DNA from: Immersiella caudata | Taxonomy: Eukaryota; Ascomycota; Sordariomycetes; Sordariales; Lasiosphaeriaceae | NCBI GenBank assembly: GCA_030512335.1 | Contig: JAULSU010000007.1 | Coordinates: 434,001-498,000 of the forward strand | Length of the DNA: 64,000 nt | Direction of reading: 5' to 3' | Made by a program: the position numbers and the translations under genes | Notes under the pieces: model-generated | Seen by the model: only the letters and a program-made list of their open reading frames with translations | Databases searched by the model: none | What the model was told of the DNA's origin: nothing | Part shown: piece after piece, positions 42,501 to 54,193 of the stretch | Position numbering within the stretch: the first letter of the stretch is position 1 | Layout: every line of letters begins with the position of its first letter

Positions 42501-42832
42501 GACCTCACTACCGCCTGCATGAGGCACAGTTGCAGCCACAGCGCCGGTTGCAGCGATGGATGCAACTCTGCCCACGAGCTCCAAGGGATCTCCCTGAACC
42601 TCCCCGTCGCGGGAACGGTTGACCACGCGCCGCGAGTGGGCTGCCCGGTTCGCTGGCACTACCAAGCAGTTGCAGACAGAGATTGCAGGGCGGTGGATGG
42701 CCCGACCAGACGGCTTCACGCTGCCGGGTCCCTATATAATACCATCAACGTCGATCCCTTCTTCTTCCCGACTCCCACCACGTTTCCCCGACCTGCCACG
42801 CCGCCGCGCCAAGAGTAAACAGTTGCTCCGCC
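39542..42832. other. Long intergenic region (3.3 kb)
   Basis: No supported gene, transposon remnant or RNA gene was recognised. Many overlapping open frames of 60-180 codons on both strands have no recognisable domain or start context. The right end holds the tyrosinase promoter. Confidence 0.45.
42733..42739 (+). promoter_or_regulatory. TATA box TATATAA of the tyrosinase gene
   Basis: TATATAA lies 100 bp upstream of the tyrosinase ATG (42833), followed by a pyrimidine-rich leader; spacing suits a fungal core promoter. Confidence 0.6.
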
Positions 42833-44218
42833 ATGTTACTCAAAACATCCCTCTGCCTTGCGGCAGCGGTGTCGTCAGTCTCCGCCTTCAAGTGCACGGT
42901 GCCAGACTTTGGCCAGTACGCCGTCGACTCGGGCCTCGCTCTCACCGGCCTGAGCTCCATCGCACTGTCGAGCGCCTTGACAGAGACCAAGGGCGCATGC
43001 CGACAGAACAACGTCAAGTTCCGTCAGGAGTGGTATGTTTTTCCTTGGTGTTTCGAGACAGCCGCTGACCGCCCCAGGCGAACGCTCTCCCCTAACCAGC
43101 GCAAGAACTTCATCTCTTCGGTCAAGTGCTTGCAGAAAAAGCCCTCAGTCTTCGCGCCAGGCGTCGTGCCGGGCTCCAAGTCGCTCTATGACGACTTCGT
43201 ATTCGTCCATCTCAACCAGACGGTCACGATCCACTTGACGGTTCGCCTGCCCGATACCCCGTCCGTCGGCGCTTGAACTAACGTCCGCAGGGAAATTTTT
43301 TGACGTGGCACCGCTACTTTATTCACACATACGAGAAGGAGCTGCAGAAGTGCGGCTACAATGGTGGGATCCCAGCCGCCCGGTTCTCGACCGCCGGCTA
43401 ATGTGCTAACTGGGCGTCCACAGGCAACCTCCCATATTGGGAATGGGGCTACGATGTAAACGACCCTCGCAAGTCCCCTGTTTTTGACGGCTCGGACACC
43501 TCGCTTGGAAGTGACGGCGTCTCCATCCCGCATCAAGGGATGCAGCTCATGTTCCCGGGCGCAACAACACCGCTCGTGCTGCCACCCGGCACCGGTGGCG
43601 GCTGCATCGCAAAGGGCCCTTTCAAGGACATGCAGATTCGCCTGGGGCCGGTTGCAGTGCCTCAGTACGGCTCGCCCAACACCACCGGAGTCGCCGACCC
43701 TATTCAGGACAACCCGCGCTGCGTCACGCGGGATCTCAATGCCTACATCGCCAAGCAGTGGGCTTCCTTCCGCAACACCACCGAGCTTATCCTGTACAAG
43801 AATACCATTGGCTTGTTCCAGGGCGAGTTGGTATGTATGCAAGCTGTCTTTTCCTTTATCTTTGCTGACGCTTGTCCAGACCGGCGACCCCCGCACATCG
43901 TCGAACCCGGTCGGAGGGCATGGCGCGGGCCACTACATCATGGGCGGCGATCCCGGCTCCGACCCGTTCATCTCTCCCGGCGACCCTGCCTTCTACCTGC
44001 ACCACGCGCAGGTTGATCGAGTGTACTGGATCTGGCAGAACCTCGACTTTGACGACCGACAGGGCGTCTGGGGAACCACTTTCTTGTTTGACTTGGTCCC
44101 AAGTCCCAACACAACCGTCAACGACATCGTCGACCTCTCGCCGCTCGCGCCGCCCGTCACCATCAAGAGCTTGATGAACACCGTCGGCAACAGCCCGCTG
44201 TGCTACGCTTATATTTGA
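42833..44218 (+). CDS. Secreted short-type tyrosinase (copper monooxygenase)
   Basis: Five exons: 42833-43032, 43078-43240, 43291-43363, 43424-43830 and 43880-44218. Introns are 45-60 nt with standard borders, and the total is 394 codons. Signal peptide: MLLKTSLCLAAAVSSVSA. The CuA site lies across exons 2-3 ('DDFVFVHLNQTVTIH', then 'FLTWHRYFIHTYE') and the CuB site in exon 5 ('GGHGAGHYIMGG', then 'SPGDPAFYLHHAQVDRVYW'). All expected His ligand positions appear present. There is no long C-terminal lid domain, as in the ~400-residue secreted class. It oxidises mono- or diphenols to quinones, with likely roles in pigment or phenolic chemistry outside the cell. Two intron borders split the CuA region. 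Confidence 0.95.
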
Positions 44219-45882
44219 GGCGCCACATATATTTCATCATACAAAAGCGACTGCACTTTCATTGTACATACTGCATATTGGGTTCGGGATGTCTTACCAC
44301 CATTACATTACCATTCGGATATGGTCCTTGTAAACATACCACTGTATAAAATAATCTAATCCAAAAGATTTGTTTTGTTCGCTTCGATGTTTCCAGTGCG
44401 AATTGATCTGTGCCGACATGGCTGCCGACATGGTTGCCGACATATGTCTGGCAGATATTCCCCGACTGATCGCTGGTTTCAGCAGTGTGTGAACCAAACA
44501 TTCAGGGTGATCATCGATGAAAGTGGCTGTCAGGATCTGTGCCGCGGACGGCGCGACAACACAGACGCACACTCAATGCGGGCAGCCCTGGCGGCAAGCC
44601 CATCGGCAGTCGGCGGGGATCTGAGATCTGAGCGTAGCGCCGGGCGAGCGCCGATCTTCAGCCAAAGCAGAGCATACCTCCGTTGGGATCCAAGGGTGCA
44701 GTTGTACGTAATGGCCGAGGTTGCACAGCCCTAAAATACACGCAGTCATGGTTGGATAGACGCGCAAAAACAACCGGTTCTTCATCGTGTTCATGGACAC
44801 GGAGAGGGCAAGCCAACCTCGGTCTTCGCGATGGCGGGGTTCAAACGGGGCTAATGTCGGGACGGTGGATACGGCGGGCCGATCAACACCGCCATGTGTT
44901 ATCGCGGTTGAGAGTGGCACTGTATGTATCGACTTTCTTCTGCCGCGAAGACTCGATTCTATTTTGTAGAGGTCGGAGGCGTATCGGCGGCTATCCAGCG
45001 GCATCTGCATGAGTTTGCGGAGTTCTAAAAATGGGATGACGGTTGTTGTCTGAGCGGTGGCATGTTCATCGCGGGAGGGGAAACGGCGATAAGCTCCGTT
45101 ATCGCACCCACAGACATCCAGGGTTATGAGAGCAATTGATGTCAAGCTGCGATCTGAGCTGCCCAGGGCGCAGTATATCGTCGCACCGGCAGGGCGACCT
45201 GTAATCTCAAAATAAGCTTTTCCATCATCTTCTTACTCTCGGTGGTATGGGCTTGGCTACAGTATTGTCGCACGAACAGCGCGGCACCAGATGAGGGTCC
45301 CGTTGCGGTGTTTGGGGTGGGGGCTGGGCCCTTGTCGTCGGGTCTGCGGCGAAGAGGCCCCGCTTTTTGGCTGGATGACCGATGACCTGCGTTGGGATGG
45401 GGATTCATCCGAACCTGCTCTTGGGACGTTAAGGTAGTGAGTGTCTGTGAGCTTTGGTGGCTTTCATATTTGGTTTGATCATGAGATGAAGGGATGATAG
45501 TGAGTTTTTGACTCTGACAGTTTCGCACGAAAAAGCTCATAGCGCCGCCTGGATCGCCGTTGCTGGGTGGGCGCGTCGCGACCGTACTCGCCAGATCCAG
45601 GCAGAACTAACGACTACATGGCGGGACTGGGCAAGCGGGATGAAACAAAGCGCGATGATGGCAGATGATGAGGGTGTCGCTGGTGTTGGTTCTGTGCGCG
45701 GAGGGATGGCGGGTCGCTGGGTCAATCAGCTGGTGCTGTTGGTGCCGCGTAAGGAAGGAGCTACTAAAAAGGAGAGTCTTCCGTTGCGAGTTGGCTCCTA
45801 CAAAACAGCAGAATTTCAGGCAAATGCGCAAGTTCGGAAACAATATTCTTTTCACAAAATCTTTTCTCTGCTGGCGTGGACG
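44219..45882. other. Intergenic region (1.7 kb)
   Basis: No supported gene. A 190-codon minus-strand frame (44573-45145) and frames at 45508-45855 carry no recognisable domain. A 12-nt tandem repeat is listed separately. Confidence 0.45.
44411..44446 (+). repeat. 12-nt tandem repeat, 3 copies
   Basis: Units TGCCGACATGGC, TGCCGACATGGT and TGCCGACATATG lie head to tail with few mismatches, in the spacer downstream of the tyrosinase gene. Confidence 0.8.
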
Positions 45883-47179
45883 ATGCTGGCCGCAGCGGTC
45901 CTACGGTTGTTGGACTTTTTGGGGGTGGTTCGCAAACAGGCGATACTTTCCAGTATCGGCGGCGCGGCTCTGCCACCGTTGAAGTTCCAGGCCGACGGGA
46001 GTTTTCAAATTTCTGTATTTGAGGATCTCCATTTTGGAGAGAGTATGTCGCCCCTCATACGCAAGAGCTGAATCTGGCTGACATTTCGCAGACGCGTGGA
46101 CTACTTGGGGACCCCAGCAGGACATCAACACCGTCAAGGTCATCAACTCGGTCCTCGACGCCGAGCCTTCCGTCGACCTCGTCGTTCTCAACGGCGACCT
46201 CATCACCGGCGAGAACACCTTCCTCGAGAACTCCACCTTCTACGTCGACCAGATCGTCCAACCCTTGATGAAGCGCGGCCTCACATGGGCCTCAACCTAC
46301 GGCAACCACGACAGCGACTTCAACCTTTCCCGCTCCGACATCCTCGCCCGCGAGCAATCCTGGGCTGGTGCCCGCACCACCAGCATGATCTCCGGTGACA
46401 CTGTCGGCGTATCCAACTACTACCTCCCCGTGTACGCAGCTGACTGCACCTCGCCCACCGCTTCCGACTGCACCCCCGAACTCCTACTCTGGTTCTTCGA
46501 CAGCCGCGGCGGATTCAAATTTCAGCAGGGTGGCCCCTCCAAGCACCAACTCGTCGGACAGCCCTGCTGGGTGGACCACGCCGTGGTCGAGTGGTTCCAG
46601 CAGACCAACGCCGATCTGGTCAACAGCGCAGGAAAGACTATCCCATCGCTGGCCTTCGTGCACATTCCCACCAACGCCTCGTCTGCGTTTCAAAATGTCG
46701 GCGTGAACGCGCATCGACAGCCTGGGCTCAACAAAGACAAGCCCCTTTCTTCGCAGGCGCAGGGGTGGTGTGCTGACGGGACGAATGGGTCTGGTTGCAA
46801 GTACGGGGAGCAAGATGTCCCGTTTATGGCGGCGATTACGTCGACGCCGGGGCTGATGGCGGTGTTTTCGGGACATGATCATGGGGATACGTGGTGTTAT
46901 CGGTGGGATCGGCGATTGCCGGGGATGGATATCAAGGGGAATGGGGTCAACTTGTGCTTTGGGCAGCACTCTGGGTATGGGGGGTACAGCAACTGGGTAA
47001 GGGGGGCGAGACAGGTGGTTGTTTCGAAGGAGAAGTTGGCGGATTCGGTGGTTGACACCCATATACGGCTTGAGGCGGGGAATGTGGTTGGGTCGGTGAC
47101 GTTGAATTCAACATATGGCGAGGATTCGTATGCTGCCACGCCGAATGGTGAGACGCAATGTCCTACTTGTGCGTATTAG
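45883..47179 (+). CDS. Calcineurin-like metallophosphoesterase, DCR2-like
   Basis: Exons 45883-46042 and 46092-47179 (49-nt intron, GTATGT donor, CTGAC branch, GCAG acceptor) give 415 residues. The hydrophobic start (MLAAAVLRLLDFLGVV) is a signal peptide or anchor; upstream in-frame ATGs add residues without features. Metallophosphoesterase motifs: 'ISVFEDLHFGE' (metal-binding D-x-H), 'LVVLNGDLITGEN' (GD), 'STYGNHDSDF' (GNHD), 'LAFVHIPT' (His) and 'AVFSGHDHGDTWC' (GHDH). This set is complete for a two-metal active site and matches the fungal DCR2/phosphatase-28-like group. The codon bias changes from C-ending to G-ending near 46690. A secreted or endomembrane location is inferred. Confidence 0.9.
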
Positions 47180-49852
47180 TCTGACTATGGCTTGCAGCGT
47201 TGCTTTATGCCTGATTTGCCAATCAATCAAATTGTCTTGAGTAGAATCAATTCGTGATCTGTGCAAGTGGTCCTACATCAGCTCAGCGCGCTCGTTGTCA
47301 CCCACAAACCGCCATCTCGAAGACTCGTGGCTGCTGGTAGCCCATGACCGAATCATGAGCCTCAGCGAAAGAAGTCCAAGTCTTTGCGCCGTGGATGGCT
47401 ACACAGTACAATGCAACCCTCCGCCTCCCTTGGCCCCATGTGCCAACTCTTGGCGAGGTCATTCCGGGCCGAGCACAGTGCGCATCATACCTATCATGAG
47501 TGAAGCCATTCACCCTTAGCAGTCATACGTCAATCATAGCACTGCTGACGTTGTGCGCCGTTGGCGTCGTCTCCACAGTCCCTGCATTTCGTCGCTGAGC
47601 TGACATCACCTACGTCATTTGATCGGCGACGTCTTGGCTCCCGACCTAGGGGAACTGTCCCTCGGCACAATGATGTATCCATTCGCATCATCGTCTTCGG
47701 ACTTGGATCCGGTCACTTCTCATTGATTGGTCTTGTGGTGTCCTCGGTGGGGTGTACGTTGTGAAGGCGGCAGGGTGTGGTGACGTCGGGGTCGAAGCGC
47801 GCGTTTGGGCTGGCCTATCATCGTGGCAAGGGAATATGTTGAGTTGAGCCGCGTCTTACATCCGTTGGACGATACTGCGGGTTCCGACCTGTCCTGAGTC
47901 GAGGGTTGAGTCTTGCGGGTTGACAGACAAAACACGAGCAATGCCCATCCATCACCAAGAAGGTCGGATAGCAACAATGGAAAGAAGTCAAAAGCATACA
48001 CACCTCAGCCGCATATCCACCACAATATACGGCCGTTGGCGCTCACTCACCGCTCGGTAAGCGACAGATGGTTCCTGCAGCCGACGACGGCGAGGTGCCC
48101 ATCCACGACCGCACCTCATGCAGCCCTACTCCACCCTCCAATGGGCATGCGCATACCCAACTCGCTGTCCACCTGCCGATCCAAGCTCGAAAGCGCCGAT
48201 TGCCCGGTTGTCGGGGCACATCCACGGCCAAGAGTGCGGCCGACAGGGGGAGAAGCGCGGGAGGGAGCGATATCCCCCGATATAATGCCCGGTTGGGACC
48301 CTCCTGGGCCCTGTGCTGAGCGAGCGCGATGCTGCCGGGGTACGACATCCGGAATCTCGATTGTGTTTCCCCAGAATCCCCAGATTTGAGATCGGGCGTC
48401 GTACCGTGCCTTGCCCGTGTCCTTCCGGGATCACACGACGGGGCAGAACGACGCTTTCGAGTGCCGCAGCGCGCCGGATCTTGTGTCTCGGTTTCACACT
48501 CGCCACCAGTCTGAGTCTTGGCTGGTTGCTGGCTTTTTCGAGCGCGCCGGCTCTGCTCGCCAGCGCTGAGAGATAAACCGCAAACGTGAGCCAACCCGAT
48601 ATGAAATGCCAAGCGTCGAGAACGTTTGGGCCTGGTTCTGTTTGGGGGTTTATCCGGGAATTTCCCGCGCCCAGGCTCGTGGGCAGCTGCCGAAACAACG
48701 CTGCAAATCTGATGACGGAACCCCAATCCGTTCTCTGCCGCGACAGCCAACCAGAAGCGGCCTAGACCTCGGTTGACCCCTGGACAGGCGACCGCCAATT
48801 AGGTAACTGGCATTGGCTCCGCTGATAAGGATGAAGACGGCGCCGCCTACGATTGGCGGAGGCTGTCTCAGACCGCCGGGAGCAGGTAATGGGGTTTTGC
48901 AATTGTATCTCCCCAATGTCGGCTCGAACGCTGGAAATGCCGCGATGTCGAGCCTGTTTGGTAACGGTGAGGCGATTTGTTCGAGTCACGGCGGTAAGGG
49001 CCTACTGGAAAAAATGCGGGTCGTTGGGGGTCCTCCAGCCTCACCTGGTACATAGGTGTCAGGCCAGGGCAGCGCCAGAAATCCCTCGTAGGCCAGCCAT
49101 CTTGGAAACACACCCGCGCGGATTGGCCTACACTTTGCTGCGCGAACATGCGACCTCAGACGCGCCGCTAAAGGGGCTAGAAGCCGATAACAAGGTCGTT
49201 AATGCCTCGTTGGATCGCGGCAAGCCCATCATCTGCTGCATGCGTTGCTCCCTGGGTCAACCCCTCATGTGGCGCCCCCCCCCCTCCCCCCCCCGCCAAA
49301 CCGCACCCCACGCTCCCAGCCTGCCCCTCCATTCGTGCCTGGTGGGTTGATGCTGCGTTCAATTCGCGCGACGTCGATGGCATCGCGCTGGCATGTTCCC
49401 TCCCCGCTGCTATCTCTGGCTGGTCGCTTCTCGCTAGAGCGCTGCAGCAGACGTATCTCTCGGGGCCGCCGAATTTTGAGGGGAAATCGACAACGGCCCA
49501 TCCGACGGTCGACCTGACCGAGTCCCGCGTGCCGATTCCGGCGTTTTTCGCGTGCATCTGATCGTCGTCCGCACTGTGCCGCCAAGTCCGCTGCAGAGTT
49601 TGCCACGCGCAAAAGAGGCGCAAGCTAGGGCCCCCCACCCAGTCCCACCCTGTGTGGTGCACTGTCCCCACCAAACCATGCCTCACAATCGGTAGATATA
49701 GCCTGGACTTTCTTCTCCTATCTCTTCCTCCCTCTTCCTTTCCTCGTAAAGCGCTCCATCAGACAACTTATAGCAGCAGCGGGCTGCCCTTCATTAATCC
49801 CACAACCCACAACACTTTCTTCCCACGACTTTCAGATCAGCCAACCGTCATC
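47180..49852. other. Long intergenic region (2.7 kb) upstream of glutamine synthetase
   Basis: No supported gene. Open frames on both strands around 48040-49690 overlap one another and have no domains. It includes a C tract at 49275-49294, and the last ~150 bases are a strongly pyrimidine-rich leader. Confidence 0.5.
49275..49294 (+). repeat. Poly-C tract with one T
   Basis: Twenty bases, nineteen C and one T, in the glutamine synthetase upstream region; prone to length errors in assembly. Confidence 0.8.
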
Positions 49853-51647
49853 ATGGTACGTTCTGCCCCGCCATGCCCACAGAGGCGGCCTCCGAAAAGC
49901 CCCACCGTCGTCACTTTCCGGCTCCTCGGCAACCGTTGCTAACTACCATGTGCGCGTTGAACAGGCGACCACCGACGCTGTCATCTCTCGCACGGAGACT
50001 GTAAGTTGTCCTCCCGGGCGCAGAGCCCCGGAAACCGCTCTGAGAGTCCTGCTGACACTTCTGCGCGCAGCTCAACAAATACCTCAAGCTCGACCAGAGG
50101 GGTAGCATCATCGCCGAGTACGTCTGGATCGACTCCGAGGGCGGCACCCGCGCCAAGGCAAGGGTGAGTCTACAACTTCATTGCGCTTTCCTCGTTCCGA
50201 TTCCACAAGGCGCTGTCGCTGTCTCTGGGAGACGCGGGGTACAGGTCCCGCTGTCTACCGCGCGGGACAATGACGGGGGCGATGCCGGATTAGTTGTCCC
50301 GCGCTACCCTGAGGCCAGCCACCCGCTGGCTGGCTCCGAACCACACGCGGCCATTTGCTCGGCCAGGACGAATTGGCGAATTACGGACTAGTGCTGACAA
50401 GCTGCGCAACAGACACTCAAAGACAAGGGCGGTGAGAAGTATGAGGTCTCAGAACTCCCCACCTGGAATTTTGATGGGTCATCAACCGGTACGTCAGTCT
50501 TTACGAGCTCGCGTCCTGAAGCGTCGCCGCCCGCCTCGGGTTTGCGGCGCGGATGACTTCGCGAATTCCACTCTCGTTTGCAAACAATTGCTAACTCGTT
50601 GCAGGACGTACGTGAAGCCCCAACAGCATTCTGCCGGCAACAGGCTTGGTCTCGCGCATACTAACACTTCGCAGAGGCCCCTGGTGAGAACTCCGATGTT
50701 TACCTGAAGCCCGTCGCTATCTTCGACGTATGTACCCCCGCCCCCACGCTCCCCTGAGCCTCGCTGACCACATCAGGACCCCTTCCGTGGCTCCCCCAAC
50801 ATCCTCGTTCTCTCCGAGTGCATCAACGCCGATGGCACCCCCAACAAGTTCAACTACAGGCACGAGTGCTCCAAGCTGATGGAGGCCCACGCCGACCACG
50901 AGCCCTGGTTCGGTCTCGAGCAGGAGTACACACTTCTCGACCTCAACGACAGGCCGTATGGCTGGCCCATGAACGGCTTCCCCGCTCCCCAGGGGCCATA
51001 CTACTGCGGTGTCGGCGCCGGCAAGGTCGTTCAGCGCGACATTGTCGACTCCCACTACAAGGCCTGCTTGTACGCCGGCATCAAGATCGCCGGTACCAAC
51101 GCCGAGGTCATGCCCGCACAATGGGAGTTCCAGGTCGGCCCCTGCCTCGGCATTGAGAGTAAGTTTTACGTTTTTGACGTCCTAACGCACGCGCTAACCT
51201 CTTACAGTGGGTGACCACCTCTGGATGGCCCGTTACCTCCTCGCCCGTATCGCCGAGGACTTCGGCGCCAAGATCTCCGTCCACCCCAAGCCCATCCCTG
51301 GCGACTGGAACGGCGCCGGTCTCCACAGCAACTTCTCCACCAAGGAGATGCGTGTCGAGGGCGGCATGGCCCACATCGAGGCTGCCATCAAGAAGCTCGA
51401 GGGCCGCCACCAGGAGCACATTGCCGTCTACGGCGAAGACAACGAGAAGCGTCTCACCGGCCGCCACGAGACTGGTGCCATCGACAAGTTCACCTGGGGT
51501 GTCGCCAACCGTGGTGCCTCGATCCGCATTCCCCGCGAGGTCGGCGCCAAGGGCTACGGCTATTTCGAAGATCGCCGCCCGGCTTCCAATGCCGATCCTT
51601 ACCGTATCACCGGTATTATCGTGGAGACATGCTTTGGTGCTGTTTAG
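49853..51647 (+). CDS. gln1: Glutamine synthetase (type II, eukaryotic), with a start-codon-only coding exon and a 3-nt micro-exon
   Basis: Exons by splice signals and frame: 49853-49855 (ATG only), 49965-50000, 50071-50163, 50413-50488, 50605-50607, 50675-50727, 50777-51158 and 51208-51647. They sum to 362 codons, the usual length for fungal cytosolic GS. The enzyme joins glutamate and ammonia using ATP. Motifs: 'TWNFDGSSTGQAP' (beta-grasp signature), 'EPWFGLEQEYTLLD' (metal and glutamate binding), 'NAEVMPAQWEFQVGP' (ATP/metal), 'GAGLHSNFSTKEMR' and 'NRGASIRIPR'. The Gly-Gln of 'STGQAP' needs the trinucleotide GAC between two GT-AG introns. Introns 3 and 4 (249 and 116 nt) are long for this genome. 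It is single-copy within the window. Confidence 0.96.
50605..50607 (+). other. gln1: Predicted 3-nt micro-exon (GAC) of glutamine synthetase
   Basis: It is preceded by a TTGCTAACTCGTTGCAG branch-acceptor and followed directly by a GTACGT donor; the next exon is preceded by CATACTAACACTTCGCAG. Joining ACC G + GA C + AG GCC reads Thr-Gly-Gln-Ala, as conserved in GS; skipping it gives Thr-Glu-Ala and loses the conserved Gly. Confidence 0.75.
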
Positions 51648-53833
51648 ATAGTCAGGGATTAAGGTGTTGGAGCGTCTACTTTACGAACACGGGCGAGTTA
51701 CAGCCTGCGCTCTATCTACATGAAGAGCGGGAAGATGTTCGGTCAGATCTTTTTTGTTCAAACGGGATAACTTCAGATGCTAGCGCTGCTTTCTACAGTG
51801 ATTGTTTTACGACAAGTTTTTGACCGTTGCCTCGCCGTGACATGATGTTTGTGATAAGCGGTGGAATGGTGTCGTGAAATTAGGCACTCTCGGAGGGTGC
51901 CCAAGCGGGGGTCCAACCTGCAGCGCGACGGCATTCTGCCGTCCTAGCGTCGTTACACCACAGCAGTCTTGGCTGCGAACTCGGCGGGATGTTCACCGCG
52001 ATTTCAGAAACCTCACCGTTTTCAGTCCGTCAGACAGTTCAACTGTGTACGCGGCAAGGGGTCATGCGGGGAGATGGGTTTTCATCGCGGTACACGGTAA
52101 ACGGCGAAGTGATGCCGATTTGGGCAGCCATGCGATTCAGGGACAGCCGAGGCATTGGCACCGGGTGATCGGCGCGGAGAGGGGAGGCTTGGCACCGGGT
52201 GTTCCGGGTTTGGGTGCCGGGTTCTTCCGAGGACGTCCACGTCAGAAGCCGGGCCGAGCTGTACATCTGTTGTTAATAATAAACAATCCAAGATCAAGGA
52301 GCTGGGCACTTTAAGTGGCGTGAAGCGAGATGCGAGTCGACTAGGTAGATGCGACGCACGCTGTGTCCTGCACCGCCATGAGTTCTGTTGCTGTGGCTTC
52401 CATCGTTCTAGACGATGGAAGGGTTGCACGAAATCCTTGGCTACGTTGGCCTCGGAGAAGCCGCAGTGCGTCACCGACTCCTGTTGGGGAAAAAAAGTCG
52501 AGATGGGAAGCACATGGTTCCTGCCGTGATGTGTCATGTTGTGCCGTGTTGCCACAGCCTAGGCCAGTCCCAAGTTACAATCGAAAAATTATTCGTACGT
52601 TGCGCATCCATCATCTCGTTTCAGGGAACACGTCGTGTATCCGCCGGGCTGCGGGTGTGTTCCCGGTCGTTTTACCCCTGGACCCGCTGCTTTGGTGCGG
52701 GTGTGGATACTGTGAGAAAAACTGGGAGACCCACTTGGCCGCTGGTGATGCAGCTGGTTTGTGTGTCATGGTGTTTTGCTTCGGGGGTTAATCGAACGGA
52801 GGGTTTGATGGAATTACAGGTTGGATGCCACGAGTGGCTTTGAGAACCGAAGACCGACTGAGATAAAACTCTTGTTAAAGTCGGTGACTTCCTTGCATTG
52901 TATCTTTTACTCATTAATGTGAGCCATGAGCGGAATTGGCTACTCTAGCTCCAACGGTGGGAGTTCTGGGAACCCTGCAGTTTCCAGTACGGGAACTAGA
53001 GTGCGGAAGCCATGTGAAGAGCTCTTCCCCTGGCCTCAACTCTTGTGCATGTCGAGCTTCCCGTTACATGGGGCCCTGGCCGTGCTGTCAACGGAGATAT
53101 CAGGCACCCTCGATCCCCTTGTATCGGTAACACCAGGGCCGCTGGCTTCTGACGCGTGATAGAGGACTAAGAGTTGTAAGGGGAAGCCTCAGTCTCGTGT
53201 CGTACGCCGCAGTACCTGAGCATTGCCGATCTCCAAACCCCGTCCTCGTTCCACCCATCGCGTAGCTCACGAGAGCGAGAGAGTCTGACGACCACATTAA
53301 CAGGACCCTGCATGAGGTGAACCTGTATCCCCAGTCGCGAAATTTCAAATGCTGCTCCCCGGATTATGTCCTTGATTTCTGATCATGTCCCTGAGAAATA
53401 GGTCTCGGTTGCCTTGTGTATTCAATCCTATGCCCAGACGCATCACCTGCTCTGTCGTTGATAGGAAGTTCTTGTGGCTTTGCAATCAAGGTGGCTTGGT
53501 CGCCACGATTCACATGCTTTGCAATGCCGTTCGAACCCGGCGCCGATTGTTGCGGGTCAAAGTTTGAAGGCCGTGAGATTTCGGCTCACCTAAGCCATCA
53601 TGTCGTTGCTTCCTAGCCTATGTCAGCATGGTGCCCGTCACCACTTCCTCCGTTACCGCCTGGGATTTGGGTTGCCTTCGGCCGGCTGCTTATCAAGAAA
53701 GCCCGGCTCTCCATCAGCCCATTGCTCTCTTCGGCATCGCCCACGACCTGGCAGGCATCTATCACCACCGGCCCGCGGTAACCCTGTCGAGACCAATCCC
53801 GTCGAGATCACAAGCCAACCAAAACACGCCGCA
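51648..53833. other. Long intergenic region (2.2 kb)
   Basis: No supported gene. Overlapping frames around 52080-52840 on both strands lack recognisable features. Confidence 0.45.
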
Positions 53834-54193
53834 ATGCTCCTCCTCAGCCATCTCGTACCCCCCCTGAGCTTCCTCCTCGCTCTCACCTCCCCCGCCACCG
53901 CCGCCCTCGTCGACCTCTTCGAAGACGAGAACTGCCAAGTCCTCATTGGCAACCGCAACGTCTGGGACAATTCCTGCGCCGTATGGCAGAACCACAAGTT
54001 CAAATCCTACAATATTACCTACCCCGGAGGGAAATACCAGAAGCTACACCCGTTCGACTACTCATGGTGTGTGGGGTGGAAGCCAGAGCATTGTTTCAAG
54101 GCTAAGGTGGACGATACCTGTCATAGAGCGGATTTTTACGAGTTGGGATACAGTTATGCGATGGGGAGCTGTATGTTTTGCAGCGTCTTCTGA
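53834..54193 (+). CDS. Small secreted cysteine-rich protein
   Basis: A 119-residue product from ATG 53834, the ATG directly preceding a strong signal peptide (MLLLSHLVPPLSFLLALTSP...). The mature part of ~95 residues has seven Cys (in ENCQV, NSCAV, SWCVG, EHCFK, DTCHR, GSCMF and FCSVF), many aromatic residues and one NIT glycosylation site. The last two Cys lie in a short hydrophobic C-terminus (MGSCMFCSVF). The size, secretion signal and Cys content fit the broad class of fungal effector-like or extracellular small proteins. No named family. Confidence 0.75.
   Translation: MLLLSHLVPPLSFLLALTSPATAALVDLFEDENCQVLIGNRNVWDNSCAVWQNHKFKSYNITYPGGKYQKLHPFDYSWCVGWKPEHCFKAKVDDTCHRADFYELGYSYAMGSCMFCSVF

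Noticed and set aside
44573..45145. 190-codon minus-strand open frame downstream of tyrosinase
   Set aside because: No domain, signal peptide or coding bias; overlapping frames on the other strand are equally long.
48043..48798. 251-codon minus-strand open frame upstream of glutamine synthetase
   Set aside because: Several overlapping frames of similar length on both strands and no recognisable family; typical of GC-rich spacer.
53526..53548. GGTTCGAAC string resembling a tRNA T-arm on the minus strand
   Set aside because: No matching 5-bp T stem, acceptor stem, anticodon arm or D-arm around it.
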